DNA from: Photobacterium lutimaris | Lineage (GTDB): Bacteria; Pseudomonadota; Gammaproteobacteria; Enterobacterales; Vibrionaceae | DNA: 64,000 bases | Direction of reading: 5' to 3' | NCBI RefSeq assembly: GCF_003025555.1 | Contig: NZ_PYMH01000001.1 | Coordinates: 992,001 to 1,056,000, forward strand | Shown here: positions 1 through 7,649 of the stretch, in pieces | Layout: each line of letters begins with the position of its first letter | Numbering within the stretch: position 1 is the first letter of the stretch | The notes under the pieces: model-generated | What the model saw: only the letters and a program-made list of their open reading frames with translations | Databases searched by the model: none | What the model was told of the DNA's origin: nothing | Position numbers and translations under genes: made by a program

Positions 1-18
1 GATTGGACAAGTCCAATC
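1..18. terminator. Perfect inverted repeat at the window edge
   Basis: The first 18 bases form a perfect palindrome (GATTGGAC, AA, GTCCAATC) 26 bases beyond the stop of the minus-strand outer-membrane gene at 45-698. It would fold into an 8-bp hairpin at the right place for that gene's terminator. The T-tract that would confirm this lies outside the window. Confidence 0.35.
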
Positions 19-44
19 GGCGCTTTTACGATATCGGCATCCAA

Positions 45-698
45 TTAGAAACGATAGCCCAGGCTCACTGATGATAACCCATGTTCAACCTTAATATCGT
101 CATCATTCAAACGTGTTGGTACCACGACTCTTAGGCCTAACTCCCAATTCTTATAATTAACAACAGCACCTAGGTGAGAATTAAAGCCGATACCAGATGA
201 GTCGAACTTCTCTTGGCTATTATCTGCATTCTTCAATTTGCCGTCAGCATTGAGATAATGCACGCCCGCTCCTAACTCGACTCGCCAACTTTTACATGAC
301 GAGCACAGCTTGCGGTTTCCCCACTGATAGAACAGTACTGGTTTGAAACTAACGGAATACCCTTTGTAATCGCCACCTACAAATTGATCATCATCGCCGT
401 CATCGTAGTCTAAATCAAAATAACTCGCAGAAAGCTCTGTGTGATAACCCCAACGGCTCGATTCTGAAAAATAGTAAGGTGACTGTATGAGCGAGACAAC
501 AGGGGTAACAGAGTTTGACGAGTTAAAGGGGACGTCATTAAACTGCCCTTTTTTTGTAATATCAACACTGCCGGTTGACTTGGCAATCCCCAGTTTTACA
601 CCAGGAACCCTAAACAGAGTTTCTAAGTCCATTGCATGGGCAAAAGAACCCACAGAAAGCACAATTGTGCCCACAATTAAACATCCGTATTTTTTCAT
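45..698 (-). CDS. Predicted outer-membrane beta-barrel protein
   Basis: A 217-residue protein with a clear Sec signal peptide (MKKYGCLIVGTIVLSVGSFAHA, cleavage after about residue 22). It alternates polar and aromatic residues in strand-like stretches and ends in VSLGYRF. A C-terminal phenylalanine after alternating residues is the usual BAM-recognition signal of outer-membrane barrels. A CSSC pair near residue 130 could be a disulphide in a loop. The ATG has AGGAAC a few bases upstream. I do not recognise a named family. The size fits an 8-stranded OmpW/OmpA-type barrel, but that is inference. It is transcribed alone, since nhaD upstream on the same strand is separated by a strong terminator. 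Confidence 0.75.
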   Translation of the reverse strand: MKKYGCLIVGTIVLSVGSFAHAMDLETLFRVPGVKLGIAKSTGSVDITKKGQFNDVPFNSSNSVTPVVSLIQSPYYFSESSRWGYHTELSASYFDLDYDDGDDDQFVGGDYKGYSVSFKPVLFYQWGNRKLCSSCKSWRVELGAGVHYLNADGKLKNADNSQEKFDSSGIGFNSHLGAVVNYKNWELGLRVVVPTRLNDDDIKVEHGLSSVSLGYRF

Positions 699-755
699 GC
701 GCCGTTCCTATGACTGCTACAGCTTATATTTCTCAGTTAAGCACGACAATTGCCC

Positions 756-782
756 AAAAAAAAGCCCAGCAATTGCTGGGCT
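756..782 (-). terminator. Rho-independent terminator of nhaD
   Basis: A perfect 20-base palindrome (AGCCCAGCAATTGCTGGGCT) at 763-782 is followed on the minus strand by eight T residues (756-763). It lies about 110 bases past the nhaD stop codon. Confidence 0.85.
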
Positions 783-891
783 TACATTTCATTATTCTTT
801 AGTGATGTTCCACACACTTTCTGCTTACAGCAACACAGCTAGTCGACTGTTTTTTAGCCATCTTTTTTTAGAACACGCAACTCAAATCAGC

Positions 892-2331
892 TTAAAAGAG
901 GTGGTTATTCAATAACAAATGGCAAACAATGCTCGCCACATACCCCAAGGCAATGACCGGCATCCATTTCAAATGGCCGAAGAATGTATATTTACCATGG
1001 GCTGCGCCCATCAAGGCAACACCTGCGGCAGAGCCAATAGAGAGCAAGCTACCACCAACACCAGCGGTCAATGTAACTAACAGCCAGTTACCCAATGAGA
1101 GTTCGGGCTGCATCGTCAATACCGCAAACATAACAGGAATATTATCCACTATTGCTGACAGTATCCCGACCATGACGTTTGCCCATACTGGGTTCCACTG
1201 GGTATACATCACCTCTGATACCAAACCAAGGTAACCCAACAAACTCAACCCGCCTACGCACATTACTACACCGTAGAAAAACAGTAGCGTATCCCACTCG
1301 GCATGAGAAACACGCTTGAACACGTCGAAGGGCACAACAGAGCCTATCCGCTTTAACGCTTCATCGTCTTTATTGGCAATGGCAAGCGCTTTTTTCTTCT
1401 CCAGCGAGCGCGGCAAAGTCTTGCGGAGGTAAAAACCGAAGAACTGCAAATACGCCAACCCCATCATCATGCCAATAACTGGCGGGAAGTGAACCAGCGC
1501 ATGGAAAGCGACAGCAGTAGCAATCGTCAAAATGAACAAAAAGACAATACGCCTCGCCCCTCGTTTCAATTCAACGTATTCACTGGCGGTATTGGGTCTT
1601 GTCTTTGGCACGAAGAATGACATGATAGCCGCAGGAATAACGTAGTTGACCAATGACGGAATAAAGAGGTCGAAGAACTGAGTAAAACTAACCAGCCCAG
1701 TTTGCCAAACCATTAACGTGGTAATATCACCAAATGGGCTAAAAGCCCCGCCAGCATTTGCTGCCACCACGATATTAATACAGGCGATGTTGATAAAACG
1801 CAGGTTACTCCCCCCCACCTTCATAACAACAGCGCACATCAACAATGCCGTGGTCAAGTTATCGGCGATGGGTGAAATCACGAACGATAAAAAGCCGGTA
1901 AGCCAGAACAAACTCCTGAAATTAAACCCTTTACCCACCATCCAAGCTTGCAGCGAATCGAACAAGCGCCGCTCTTCCATGGCACTGATATAAGTCATTG
2001 CAACCAACAAGAACAACAGTAACTCGGCGTACTCCAGTAAGTTATGCTCTAACGCCGCCTTTGCTAATTCAATTTGCCCCTGTTGCTGATAAACAAAACC
2101 AATCATTAGCCATATTAAACCTGCGGCTAATAAAACGGGCTTTGACTTCCTCAATTGCAGGTATTCCTCACCCATTACCAAGCAATAAGCGAGACCAAAA
2201 ATAATGAGTGATGCATAACCGACAGTCGACTGAGTTAAATCTGTGCCTGGTGCCGCGGCAAAAGCACTGCCCCCTGCCATTAGGGCTGCAGCGATCCCCC
2301 CAAACAGCATACTTCCTCGTAACAGTTTCAT
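892..2331 (-). CDS. nhaD: Na+/H+ antiporter NhaD
   Basis: A 479-residue, strongly hydrophobic protein with about a dozen predicted membrane helices, recognised as NhaD of the ArsB/NhaD superfamily. It exchanges internal Na+ or Li+ for external protons across the inner membrane and is typical of marine and halophilic gammaproteobacteria. Visible landmarks are an N-terminal signal-like helix ending in GGSAFAAAPG, the motif VISPIADNLTTALLMCAVVMKVGG in the first half, ANAGGAFSPFGDITTLMVW in the middle, and a second SAIVDNIPVMFAV unit near the C-terminus. These are the two inverted-repeat DN units of the family. Length is normal. The ATG is preceded by GGGAG. It forms its own transcription unit, with a strong terminator downstream and a 328-base promoter region upstream. 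A second antiporter, nhaA, is present at 44.6-45.9 kb. Confidence 0.95.
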   Translation of the reverse strand: MKLLRGSMLFGGIAAALMAGGSAFAAAPGTDLTQSTVGYASLIIFGLAYCLVMGEEYLQLRKSKPVLLAAGLIWLMIGFVYQQQGQIELAKAALEHNLLEYAELLLFLLVAMTYISAMEERRLFDSLQAWMVGKGFNFRSLFWLTGFLSFVISPIADNLTTALLMCAVVMKVGGSNLRFINIACINIVVAANAGGAFSPFGDITTLMVWQTGLVSFTQFFDLFIPSLVNYVIPAAIMSFFVPKTRPNTASEYVELKRGARRIVFLFILTIATAVAFHALVHFPPVIGMMMGLAYLQFFGFYLRKTLPRSLEKKKALAIANKDDEALKRIGSVVPFDVFKRVSHAEWDTLLFFYGVVMCVGGLSLLGYLGLVSEVMYTQWNPVWANVMVGILSAIVDNIPVMFAVLTMQPELSLGNWLLVTLTAGVGGSLLSIGSAAGVALMGAAHGKYTFFGHLKWMPVIALGYVASIVCHLLLNNHLF

Positions 2332-2659
2332 TCGCTACTCAACTCCCTGAGTGATTACACTAGCGTTAGTGTATATATTCCTTGTGATTATTTACGTGAA
2401 GCAATCTAATTTGTTAACAGCAATTACAACACACAATTAACACCATGTGAACATGCGTAGCGAAAATCCACCCCCTTCACGGTGACTCTGTGACCAGTCG
2501 CATTTATTTGCTTTTACGATTAATTTTGTAAAACCCACCAAACGTAAACCAAACTACTCTATGACTACTGATAAAATCAGACCTGTATGCACTTTCCAAC
2601 AGCCTACGGGCTTGAATTAGCTAATATCAATTCGCTGAATGGAATGAGGAAAACATGGC
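2332..2659. other. Intergenic region, divergent promoters
   Basis: This stretch of 328 bases separates the divergent nhaD and the hypothetical gene at 2660. It contains a small palindrome (CACTA, GCGT, TAGTG) near 2367-2380, close to where an nhaD promoter would lie. No gene, RNA gene or recognised riboswitch was seen. Confidence 0.4.
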
Positions 2660-3130
2660 ATGAAAACAATCACGCATTGGTTGGAAGAACTTAAGAGTGT
2701 CGCCCTCAGCGCAAGCTGGGACGAAGCCGCCAATGCCCGTTTACTGAATGAAGCGCCTTCTTCACTATTTGGTCGTGTCGTTAACCCAACACAAAGTGAA
2801 GCTGTTGCTTATTGGTTAGATGTTTGCTGCCGATTAAGTGCGTACCACCAACACGCTGGAAATGTTGACCTTGCGTTCCGATACCAACAATTTAGTTACA
2901 GCAAGATACAGGCGCTCGCATCAGAGCCGAATCAAGACACCGCCATCCAACGCTGGTGTATCAAAAAACTGGAGCGCATGGTTGTTAGCATGCTGGAGTT
3001 CTGCCAGCAACAACCCCACCCTGCCTGGCAGAATGAAAGTAAACACCTTATCGAATCACATGTTCATTTTATGCAGATGTTATCGCACCAGAATCTATCG
3101 CTAGGGCCTGTGATCAAAAAAATACATTAA
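2660..3130 (+). CDS. Conserved-looking hypothetical protein
   Basis: A 156-residue soluble protein, predominantly helical, with no signal peptide, membrane segment or motif I recognise. It is rich in Gln, His and Ala. Two Cys-containing segments (WLDVCCRLSAYHQHAG and RWCIKKLERMVVSMLEFCQQQ) look like amphipathic helices, as in helical-repeat (TPR-like) or DNA-binding accessory proteins, but this is only an impression. The start is supported by a ribosome site (GAGGA) nine bases before the ATG. Its stop is followed by 164 bases before dacA, which has its own likely promoter, so the two need not be co-transcribed. Confidence 0.6.
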   Translation: MKTITHWLEELKSVALSASWDEAANARLLNEAPSSLFGRVVNPTQSEAVAYWLDVCCRLSAYHQHAGNVDLAFRYQQFSYSKIQALASEPNQDTAIQRWCIKKLERMVVSMLEFCQQQPHPAWQNESKHLIESHVHFMQMLSHQNLSLGPVIKKIH

Positions 3131-3175
3131 CGTCTGATCCCTGAATTTGTGGTCACCATCCAACATCAACAGGCT

Positions 3176-3242
3176 ATCTCAGTATTGAGATGACAATAAA
3201 AAAAGTCATAAGACTGATCTCAAGTTAATCTTGTATTGAGAT
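3176..3242. promoter_or_regulatory. Paired inverted repeats upstream of dacA
   Basis: The ten-base sequence GTATTGAGAT occurs twice, at 3182-3191 and 3233-3242, and each copy is preceded by its inverted half ATCTCA (3176-3181 and 3217-3222). The first pair forms ATCTCA-GTAT-TGAGAT and the second is more widely spaced. They lie 53-119 bases before the dacA start codon. They could be operator half-sites or, for the first, a weak terminator of the preceding gene. Confidence 0.35.
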
Positions 3243-3294
3243 TATTTACTATTCTAATAAGTGCAACAGTACAGTAGACACGGGGTTTATTCCG

Positions 3295-4509
3295 ATGACA
3301 CGTCCATCCTTTAGTAAATATTGCCGACGATTGTTTTTTAGCGTTATTGCGCTTGCTGTAATTTCGCCGGGTTACGCCGAAATTCATCCAACACCACCTG
3401 AGATCGCGGCACCGTCATGGATTTTAATGAGTTACGATACCGGTCAGGTCATTGCTGGGGATAACATCCATGCTCCACACGCCCCCGCCAGTCTCGTGAA
3501 AATCATGACAAGCTATGTCGTTGGCCAAGAAATCAAATCAGGTCATATAGCCTCAGACGACATGGTTGTGATCAGTGAAAATGCATGGGGGAAGAAATTT
3601 CCCGGCTCATCAAAAATGTTTCTCAATGTGGGTGACCAAGTCTCGGTCGATGATTTAAATCGAGGTGTCATTATTTCATCAGGTAATGATGCGACTGTGG
3701 CCCTTGCTGAACATGTTGCCGGTCATCAACCTGCTTTTATCGAGATGATGAACCGTTATGCTGAAAAAGTCGGGATGAAAGATACCTTTTTCACCAACCC
3801 ACATGGACTGGATTCAGAAGAACAGCAGATAACGGCTTATGATATGGCGTTGCTAACAAAAGCGCTGATTAGTGATTTGCCCAACATGTACGCGTTGTTC
3901 AAAGAGAAATCATTCACCTTTGGCAAAATCAAACAAGGCAATCGTAATGCCTTACTGTGGGACACCACTATCAAGGTGGATGGCGTGAAAACGGGGTACA
4001 CCCAAAATGCAGGATACAGCCTCGTATCTTCTGCCGAACTAAATGGACAGCGATTGATTGCCGTCGTCTTAGGGACAAAAAGTGCAACTGTCCGTCGTAA
4101 TGAAAGTAAAAAACTCTTAACTTGGGGATTTCGTTTTTACCAAGATATCGAGCCTAATTTCAGTAAAGATGAATTGCTACCTTTGCGTGTTTGGTATGGC
4201 AGCCCATCAACTGTCGATGTTGTTATCGGCTCAGGGGGAAAAGTCACCATTCCTCGTCGCCAAAGGAAGAATGTTGAATACTCTATCCTCTATGACAACT
4301 TAGAAGCGCCGATCTCAAAAGATCAGGAAGTGGGTAAAGTTGTTTGGTATATCGATGATGAAGTCATTGCTGAAAAGCCCCTATTAGCCACGCAACAAGT
4401 TGATAAAGCGCCTTGGTATAAGTCAATGATTGATGTGGTATGGCGACCTATAAACCGGTGGTTCAGTGATCAGAATGAAGCACTGAAAGCCACGGCAAAT
4501 CAAACCTAA
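3295..4509 (+). CDS. dacA: D-alanyl-D-alanine carboxypeptidase (PBP5/6 type)
   Basis: A 404-residue low-molecular-weight penicillin-binding protein that trims the terminal D-Ala from peptidoglycan pentapeptides in the periplasm. A signal peptide ends near GYA-EIHPTPP. All three serine-peptidase S11 motifs are present: S66-L-V-K69 with the acyl-enzyme serine, S129-G-N131, and K232-T-G234 within VDGVKTGYT. The C-terminal part matches the PBP5 beta-domain and ends in a short segment (WYKSMIDVVWRPINRWFSDQNE) that could be the amphipathic membrane anchor of this family. Length is normal. It is preceded by paired inverted repeats and followed directly by a strong terminator, so it is a single-gene unit. 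dacA and dacC cannot be told apart by reading. Confidence 0.93.
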   Translation: MTRPSFSKYCRRLFFSVIALAVISPGYAEIHPTPPEIAAPSWILMSYDTGQVIAGDNIHAPHAPASLVKIMTSYVVGQEIKSGHIASDDMVVISENAWGKKFPGSSKMFLNVGDQVSVDDLNRGVIISSGNDATVALAEHVAGHQPAFIEMMNRYAEKVGMKDTFFTNPHGLDSEEQQITAYDMALLTKALISDLPNMYALFKEKSFTFGKIKQGNRNALLWDTTIKVDGVKTGYTQNAGYSLVSSAELNGQRLIAVVLGTKSATVRRNESKKLLTWGFRFYQDIEPNFSKDELLPLRVWYGSPSTVDVVIGSGGKVTIPRRQRKNVEYSILYDNLEAPISKDQEVGKVVWYIDDEVIAEKPLLATQQVDKAPWYKSMIDVVWRPINRWFSDQNEALKATANQT

Positions 4510-4542
4510 CTCAGAGTTAATGATGTCGGGCATAACGTCAAA

Positions 4543-4573
4543 CAAAGAGCAGGCAATTTGCCTGCTCTTTGTT
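4543..4573 (+). terminator. Terminator of dacA
   Basis: An inverted repeat of 14 bases per arm (CAAAGAGCAGGCAA and its complement at 4543-4556 and 4558-4571). The terminal CTTTGTT supplies a short T-rich tail on the plus strand, and the A-rich left arm could also serve the facing small gene. Confidence 0.8.
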
Positions 4574-4584
4574 AGTCGATGAGC

Positions 4585-4704
4585 TTATTCATCATCGTCA
4601 ATATCTTCAGACTCAAACCAGTCATCAAATTCAATATCATCTTGGTTCTCGTCCCACAACGCGTCTTCGATTAGCTCGATATTATTAGGGTCAAACTCAA
4701 ACAT
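4585..4704 (-). CDS. 39-residue acidic protein
   Basis: A short minus-strand frame starting MFEFDPNNIELIEDALWDEN and ending in ESEDIDDDE. About 18 of its 39 residues are Asp or Glu, with only a few hydrophobic or aromatic positions (F, W, I, L) interspersed. The ribosome site GGAGAA lies four bases before the ATG, and the stop falls just before the dacA terminator, both of which argue for a real gene. There is no signal or membrane segment. I do not recognise a family. The composition resembles small acidic proteins that bind basic partners such as RNA polymerase, ribosomal or DNA-binding proteins, but that is conjecture. Confidence 0.6.
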   Translation of the reverse strand: MFEFDPNNIELIEDALWDENQDDIEFDDWFESEDIDDDE

Positions 4705-4859
4705 TGTGATTCTCCATGCCAATTTTACGAACATATCGTGCCTGTTATCAATTTCTGATAGAGAGCAAGATATGGTTCTTTTGTACTTAACACGGGTGTC
4801 AGAACGATGAATGAAGCGTGTTAAAAATATGAACTTTCATTTACATGAAACCGGGTAAC

Positions 4860-6572
4860 CTAACGCGTACTATCGTCAAGCTCAGGCTTCATCCATACCG
4901 ACTTGAAATCGAACCAGCCCATAGAATTGGATTGCATGCCTTGAACCGCCCCAGAGTCATCAACACCAAGCCAGTTGTGAAAAAGCGGCATGATCTGACC
5001 AAACTCAACAAGCTTGGCACCGATGTGCTGGCAAGGCGAAGTCTGTTCGATATTTGCCCGCCATCGCAATATCTCTTGCTCCAGTTGCTTGAACTCCTCT
5101 TCCGGCATGGCTCGGGCGATATGATCAAAATTGAAGAACCATGATAACAACGCATCATCACGGTAGTTCATCAGACTCATTCCTCCCAACCAAAGATCAA
5201 TTTTCTGGCAATGTTTACCAAGAGCAATTTCAGTCGTGGTTAGCTCAAGCATTTTCAGCTTAATGCCATCTTCAGCTAATAACTCTTTAATAGCGTTGGC
5301 AACGTGTGGGTAAACCGGGTGCTGACAAGCAAAAGCAATGGTTAGGGTACGTTTCGACGGCGGTTCGTGCACTGGTGCAGTATGTAACGGTACATGGGTC
5401 CACCCCGGCAAAATGCCATAAGCATTGGTTAAACGGAAATCACCAATCTGATCTTTATTTAGCCGCTGCAACAGCTGCAAAGCGGTCAAGCGCCCTTGCA
5501 AATATCGTAACCATTGTGGATCTGCAGGCAACCCACTAATTCGGTTAAACAGAAGGAAGTTACATCCCTCATCCAATTTCAAACGGGTGGAGACACTCAC
5601 GCCCCCCAGTTGACTAGCATCTGCTGCTGGTTGCAAGTAACACGATGCAACTTCAGATAGCATCCAAATGTCCACAATATCAATTAACGCCCTGAAGCCG
5701 AAGTAGTGATCAGAAGCTTCCAGCTTAAAGCGCTTACTGTCATTTTGAATGACTTTATAAGGGCCGGTGCCTATTGGAAACAGTACATTGGGGTTGTCCA
5801 TATCTGCATCGGCCGGCTGGATCATGGCAATAAGGTTTGTAAGCAAATCAGGAAAGCGCTGATCATCAGCAGTCAGGTAAAAGTCGATGGTATTGGTAAA
5901 AGGGGCATTGATTTCACGGATATGACTAAACAGCCTATGCTGCTTAACCTGGTTGAACGTGGCAATAATATCGTTGCTGCTCAGCAGGCGGCCATCATGG
6001 AATCGCACTGAAGGCCGAATATAAAAGCGCCAGTGGCGTGGATTTAATGCTTCCCAATGGTGAGCCAAATCACCTTCCACTTCCTCTTTTTCCTCGTTTA
6101 TTCGAGTCAGTCCATTGAATACCTGCCTAACCAAATGCTGCTCAGAACGGCGTAAAGGCTGGAGCGGATTGAGGTTGCTGAAGGCACGATAATAAGGCAA
6201 GCGAACAATTTGTTTGCCATGTGCCGTGGTGTGGCCAAGCTGTTCTTGGATGATCTGGGCAAGCTTGTCAGCGTTGTGTTCAAGGGCTTCAAGAGCGGGT
6301 TCTAGCTTTCCTTCAGCCACCAATTTTCTCGCATGCATTAACTGCAATTCATTGTCTGTACTACAAAATGCCAACCGCGATTGCTTTCCCCGTCCAACCG
6401 CAGGCTCCCAATTGATCCAGCCTTTATCTACCATTTTGTTGATAACCATCCGAACATTTCGCCGGGTACAAAATAGTACTTCAGCAATATCCTGAAGGTT
6501 AGTATCGGCATCGTGGCCAGAGAAATGGTTATACAATCGCTGAAATTGGATTTTAAGCCGTTGACCGCTCAT
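4860..6572 (-). CDS. sgrR: SgrR-family transcriptional regulator
   Basis: A 570-residue regulator made of an N-terminal winged-helix domain (about residues 1-110, including ADTNLQDIAEVLFCTRRNVRMVINKMVDKGWI) fused to a periplasmic oligopeptide-binding-like SBP_bac_5 domain (about 165-480, with PYYRAFSNLNPLQPLRRSEQHLVRQVFNGL and PIGTGPYKV). There is no signal peptide, so the binding domain is cytoplasmic, as in E. coli SgrR. SgrR senses sugar-phosphate stress and activates the small RNA SgrS and a sugar efflux gene. Vibrionaceae encode several SgrR-like paralogues of unknown ligand, so the physiological role here is uncertain. No canonical Shine-Dalgarno sequence precedes the ATG. The upstream intergenic region contains a large inverted repeat (see 6657-6728). 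Confidence 0.85.
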   Translation of the reverse strand: MSGQRLKIQFQRLYNHFSGHDADTNLQDIAEVLFCTRRNVRMVINKMVDKGWINWEPAVGRGKQSRLAFCSTDNELQLMHARKLVAEGKLEPALEALEHNADKLAQIIQEQLGHTTAHGKQIVRLPYYRAFSNLNPLQPLRRSEQHLVRQVFNGLTRINEEKEEVEGDLAHHWEALNPRHWRFYIRPSVRFHDGRLLSSNDIIATFNQVKQHRLFSHIREINAPFTNTIDFYLTADDQRFPDLLTNLIAMIQPADADMDNPNVLFPIGTGPYKVIQNDSKRFKLEASDHYFGFRALIDIVDIWMLSEVASCYLQPAADASQLGGVSVSTRLKLDEGCNFLLFNRISGLPADPQWLRYLQGRLTALQLLQRLNKDQIGDFRLTNAYGILPGWTHVPLHTAPVHEPPSKRTLTIAFACQHPVYPHVANAIKELLAEDGIKLKMLELTTTEIALGKHCQKIDLWLGGMSLMNYRDDALLSWFFNFDHIARAMPEEEFKQLEQEILRWRANIEQTSPCQHIGAKLVEFGQIMPLFHNWLGVDDSGAVQGMQSNSMGWFDFKSVWMKPELDDSTR

Positions 6573-6656
6573 AAAAGAGGAACCTATTTTTATTGTTTCT
6601 TCTGTTTTAGGTTTCCTATTTTAGCGTAAAAATAGTGACGTACCCAAGCGGTACTT

Positions 6657-6728
6657 GGCGGCATAGAACAAGTTATTTTCTACTAAGTAGACCCCCAAAA
6701 AATAGCGCCTGAGTGAGTCTATGCCGCC
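6657..6728. repeat. Long inverted repeat with nested hairpins upstream of sgrR
   Basis: An 11-base arm GGCGGCATAGA (6657-6667) is repeated in inverted form at 6718-6728. Inside lies a small CTACT-A-AGTAG hairpin, and just outside, overlapping the left arm by two bases, is CCAAG-CGGTA-CTTGG (6644-6658). A run of seven C follows the right arm. No T-tract follows on either strand, so it does not look like an ordinary terminator. It could be a structured RNA, an operator or a mobile-element relic. Confidence 0.5.
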
Positions 6729-6779
6729 CCCCCTTCTTAAAAGTCACCGGTCTTAAGTGCAGCCGATAAACTCCAGGCA

Positions 6780-6806
6780 CAAAAAAACGGGCATTAAGCC
6801 CGTTTT
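6780..6806 (-). terminator. Terminator of the 121-residue membrane protein gene
   Basis: The inverted repeat AACGGGC...GCCCGTT is followed on the minus strand by seven T residues (6781-6787), about 20 bases beyond the stop at 6825. Confidence 0.85.
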
Positions 6807-6824
6807 CAGCGTCAAGTAAAATGC

Positions 6825-7190
6825 TTAAGCTGTTTCTGTCGTTAGTGCCGTCGTACGAGACAGTTGGAATTCGCGCCACATTGAATACAGATAAGTAACA
6901 ACGATTGAGAAGAACAGATAAGATAGCGAGAACACAAATGGCGAATTGATGAGATTTGATTCAAGTCCCCACATCACACCAGCAATTGTAACGCCAATTT
7001 TAGCCATCAGGCCCATCAACAACATTAACAATGCGAGTTGCGGGTAGCGGGTAGAACAACGAAATGCCAGCCAATACCCAGCACCTACAGCCACTGAAGC
7101 CACCCCGAAGCCTACGAGAAACGAGTGAAAATGCTCACCAGAAAGTACACCAGCAACGGCAGACAATAAAAAAATCAAACCGAACTTCAT
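6825..7190 (-). CDS. Four-helix inner-membrane protein, unknown function
   Basis: A 121-residue membrane protein with about four hydrophobic helices (residues about 3-25, 30-45, 52-75 and 88-108) and a short basic/polar C-terminal tail (MWREFQLSRTTALTTETA). The frame could begin at a GTG two codons earlier (7196), but ATG at 7190 is better placed after AGAGGTG and is chosen here. It is a single-gene unit with its own terminator. I do not recognise the family. The conserved-looking GVMWGLESNLINSPFVFSLSYLFF segment may define one. No functional call is made. Confidence 0.65.
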   Translation of the reverse strand: MKFGLIFLLSAVAGVLSGEHFHSFLVGFGVASVAVGAGYWLAFRCSTRYPQLALLMLLMGLMAKIGVTIAGVMWGLESNLINSPFVFSLSYLFFSIVVTYLYSMWREFQLSRTTALTTETA

Positions 7191-7577
7191 AAACACCTCT
7201 TTTATAAGAAAGTTAAAAATGCGTCCTTTCGATGTGCTTTAAGCTAACAGGGATATTTTCCCACTTTCCGAGCAAAATGCATACACCTCAGCGCTTAGCA
7301 GCACATTCACCTTCACTTTAACTTTCAGCATTTTACATTTTGTAACACCATAAACCACTCACACTATTGATGATAATACACCCTTGTAAACAACTTGTTA
7401 AGATTTAATTAAAGTGTAAGAAATCGTGTCAATCCGGTATTTTTAATCAATTAAACCCAAAATTCCGCGTCCCAATCGTAAAACCTTAGAATTCAATTTT
7501 GAGATTAATGCCAATAACAAGATTAAATATGGAATTTAATCTTCCACTTATGCTGCTTTCGATTCTGTGATCGACAT
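7191..7577. other. AT-rich intergenic region
   Basis: 387 bases between the membrane-protein gene and the formate dehydrogenase terminator. It is A+T-rich, contains the promoter region for the membrane-protein gene, and shows no reading frame, RNA gene or extended repeat that I can support. Confidence 0.4.
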
Positions 7578-7606
7578 AAAAAAACACCCAGTAAAACTGG
7601 GTGTTT
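7578..7606 (-). terminator. Terminator of the formate dehydrogenase gene
   Basis: The ten-base stem AAACACCCAG/CTGGGTGTTT (7582-7591 and 7597-7606) with loop TAAAA is followed on the minus strand by a T-run, 44 bases after the stop codon. Confidence 0.9.
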
Positions 7607-7649
7607 AATATTTTATACAGCGTTATCGCCAAATGACTAGAAAGATAAA

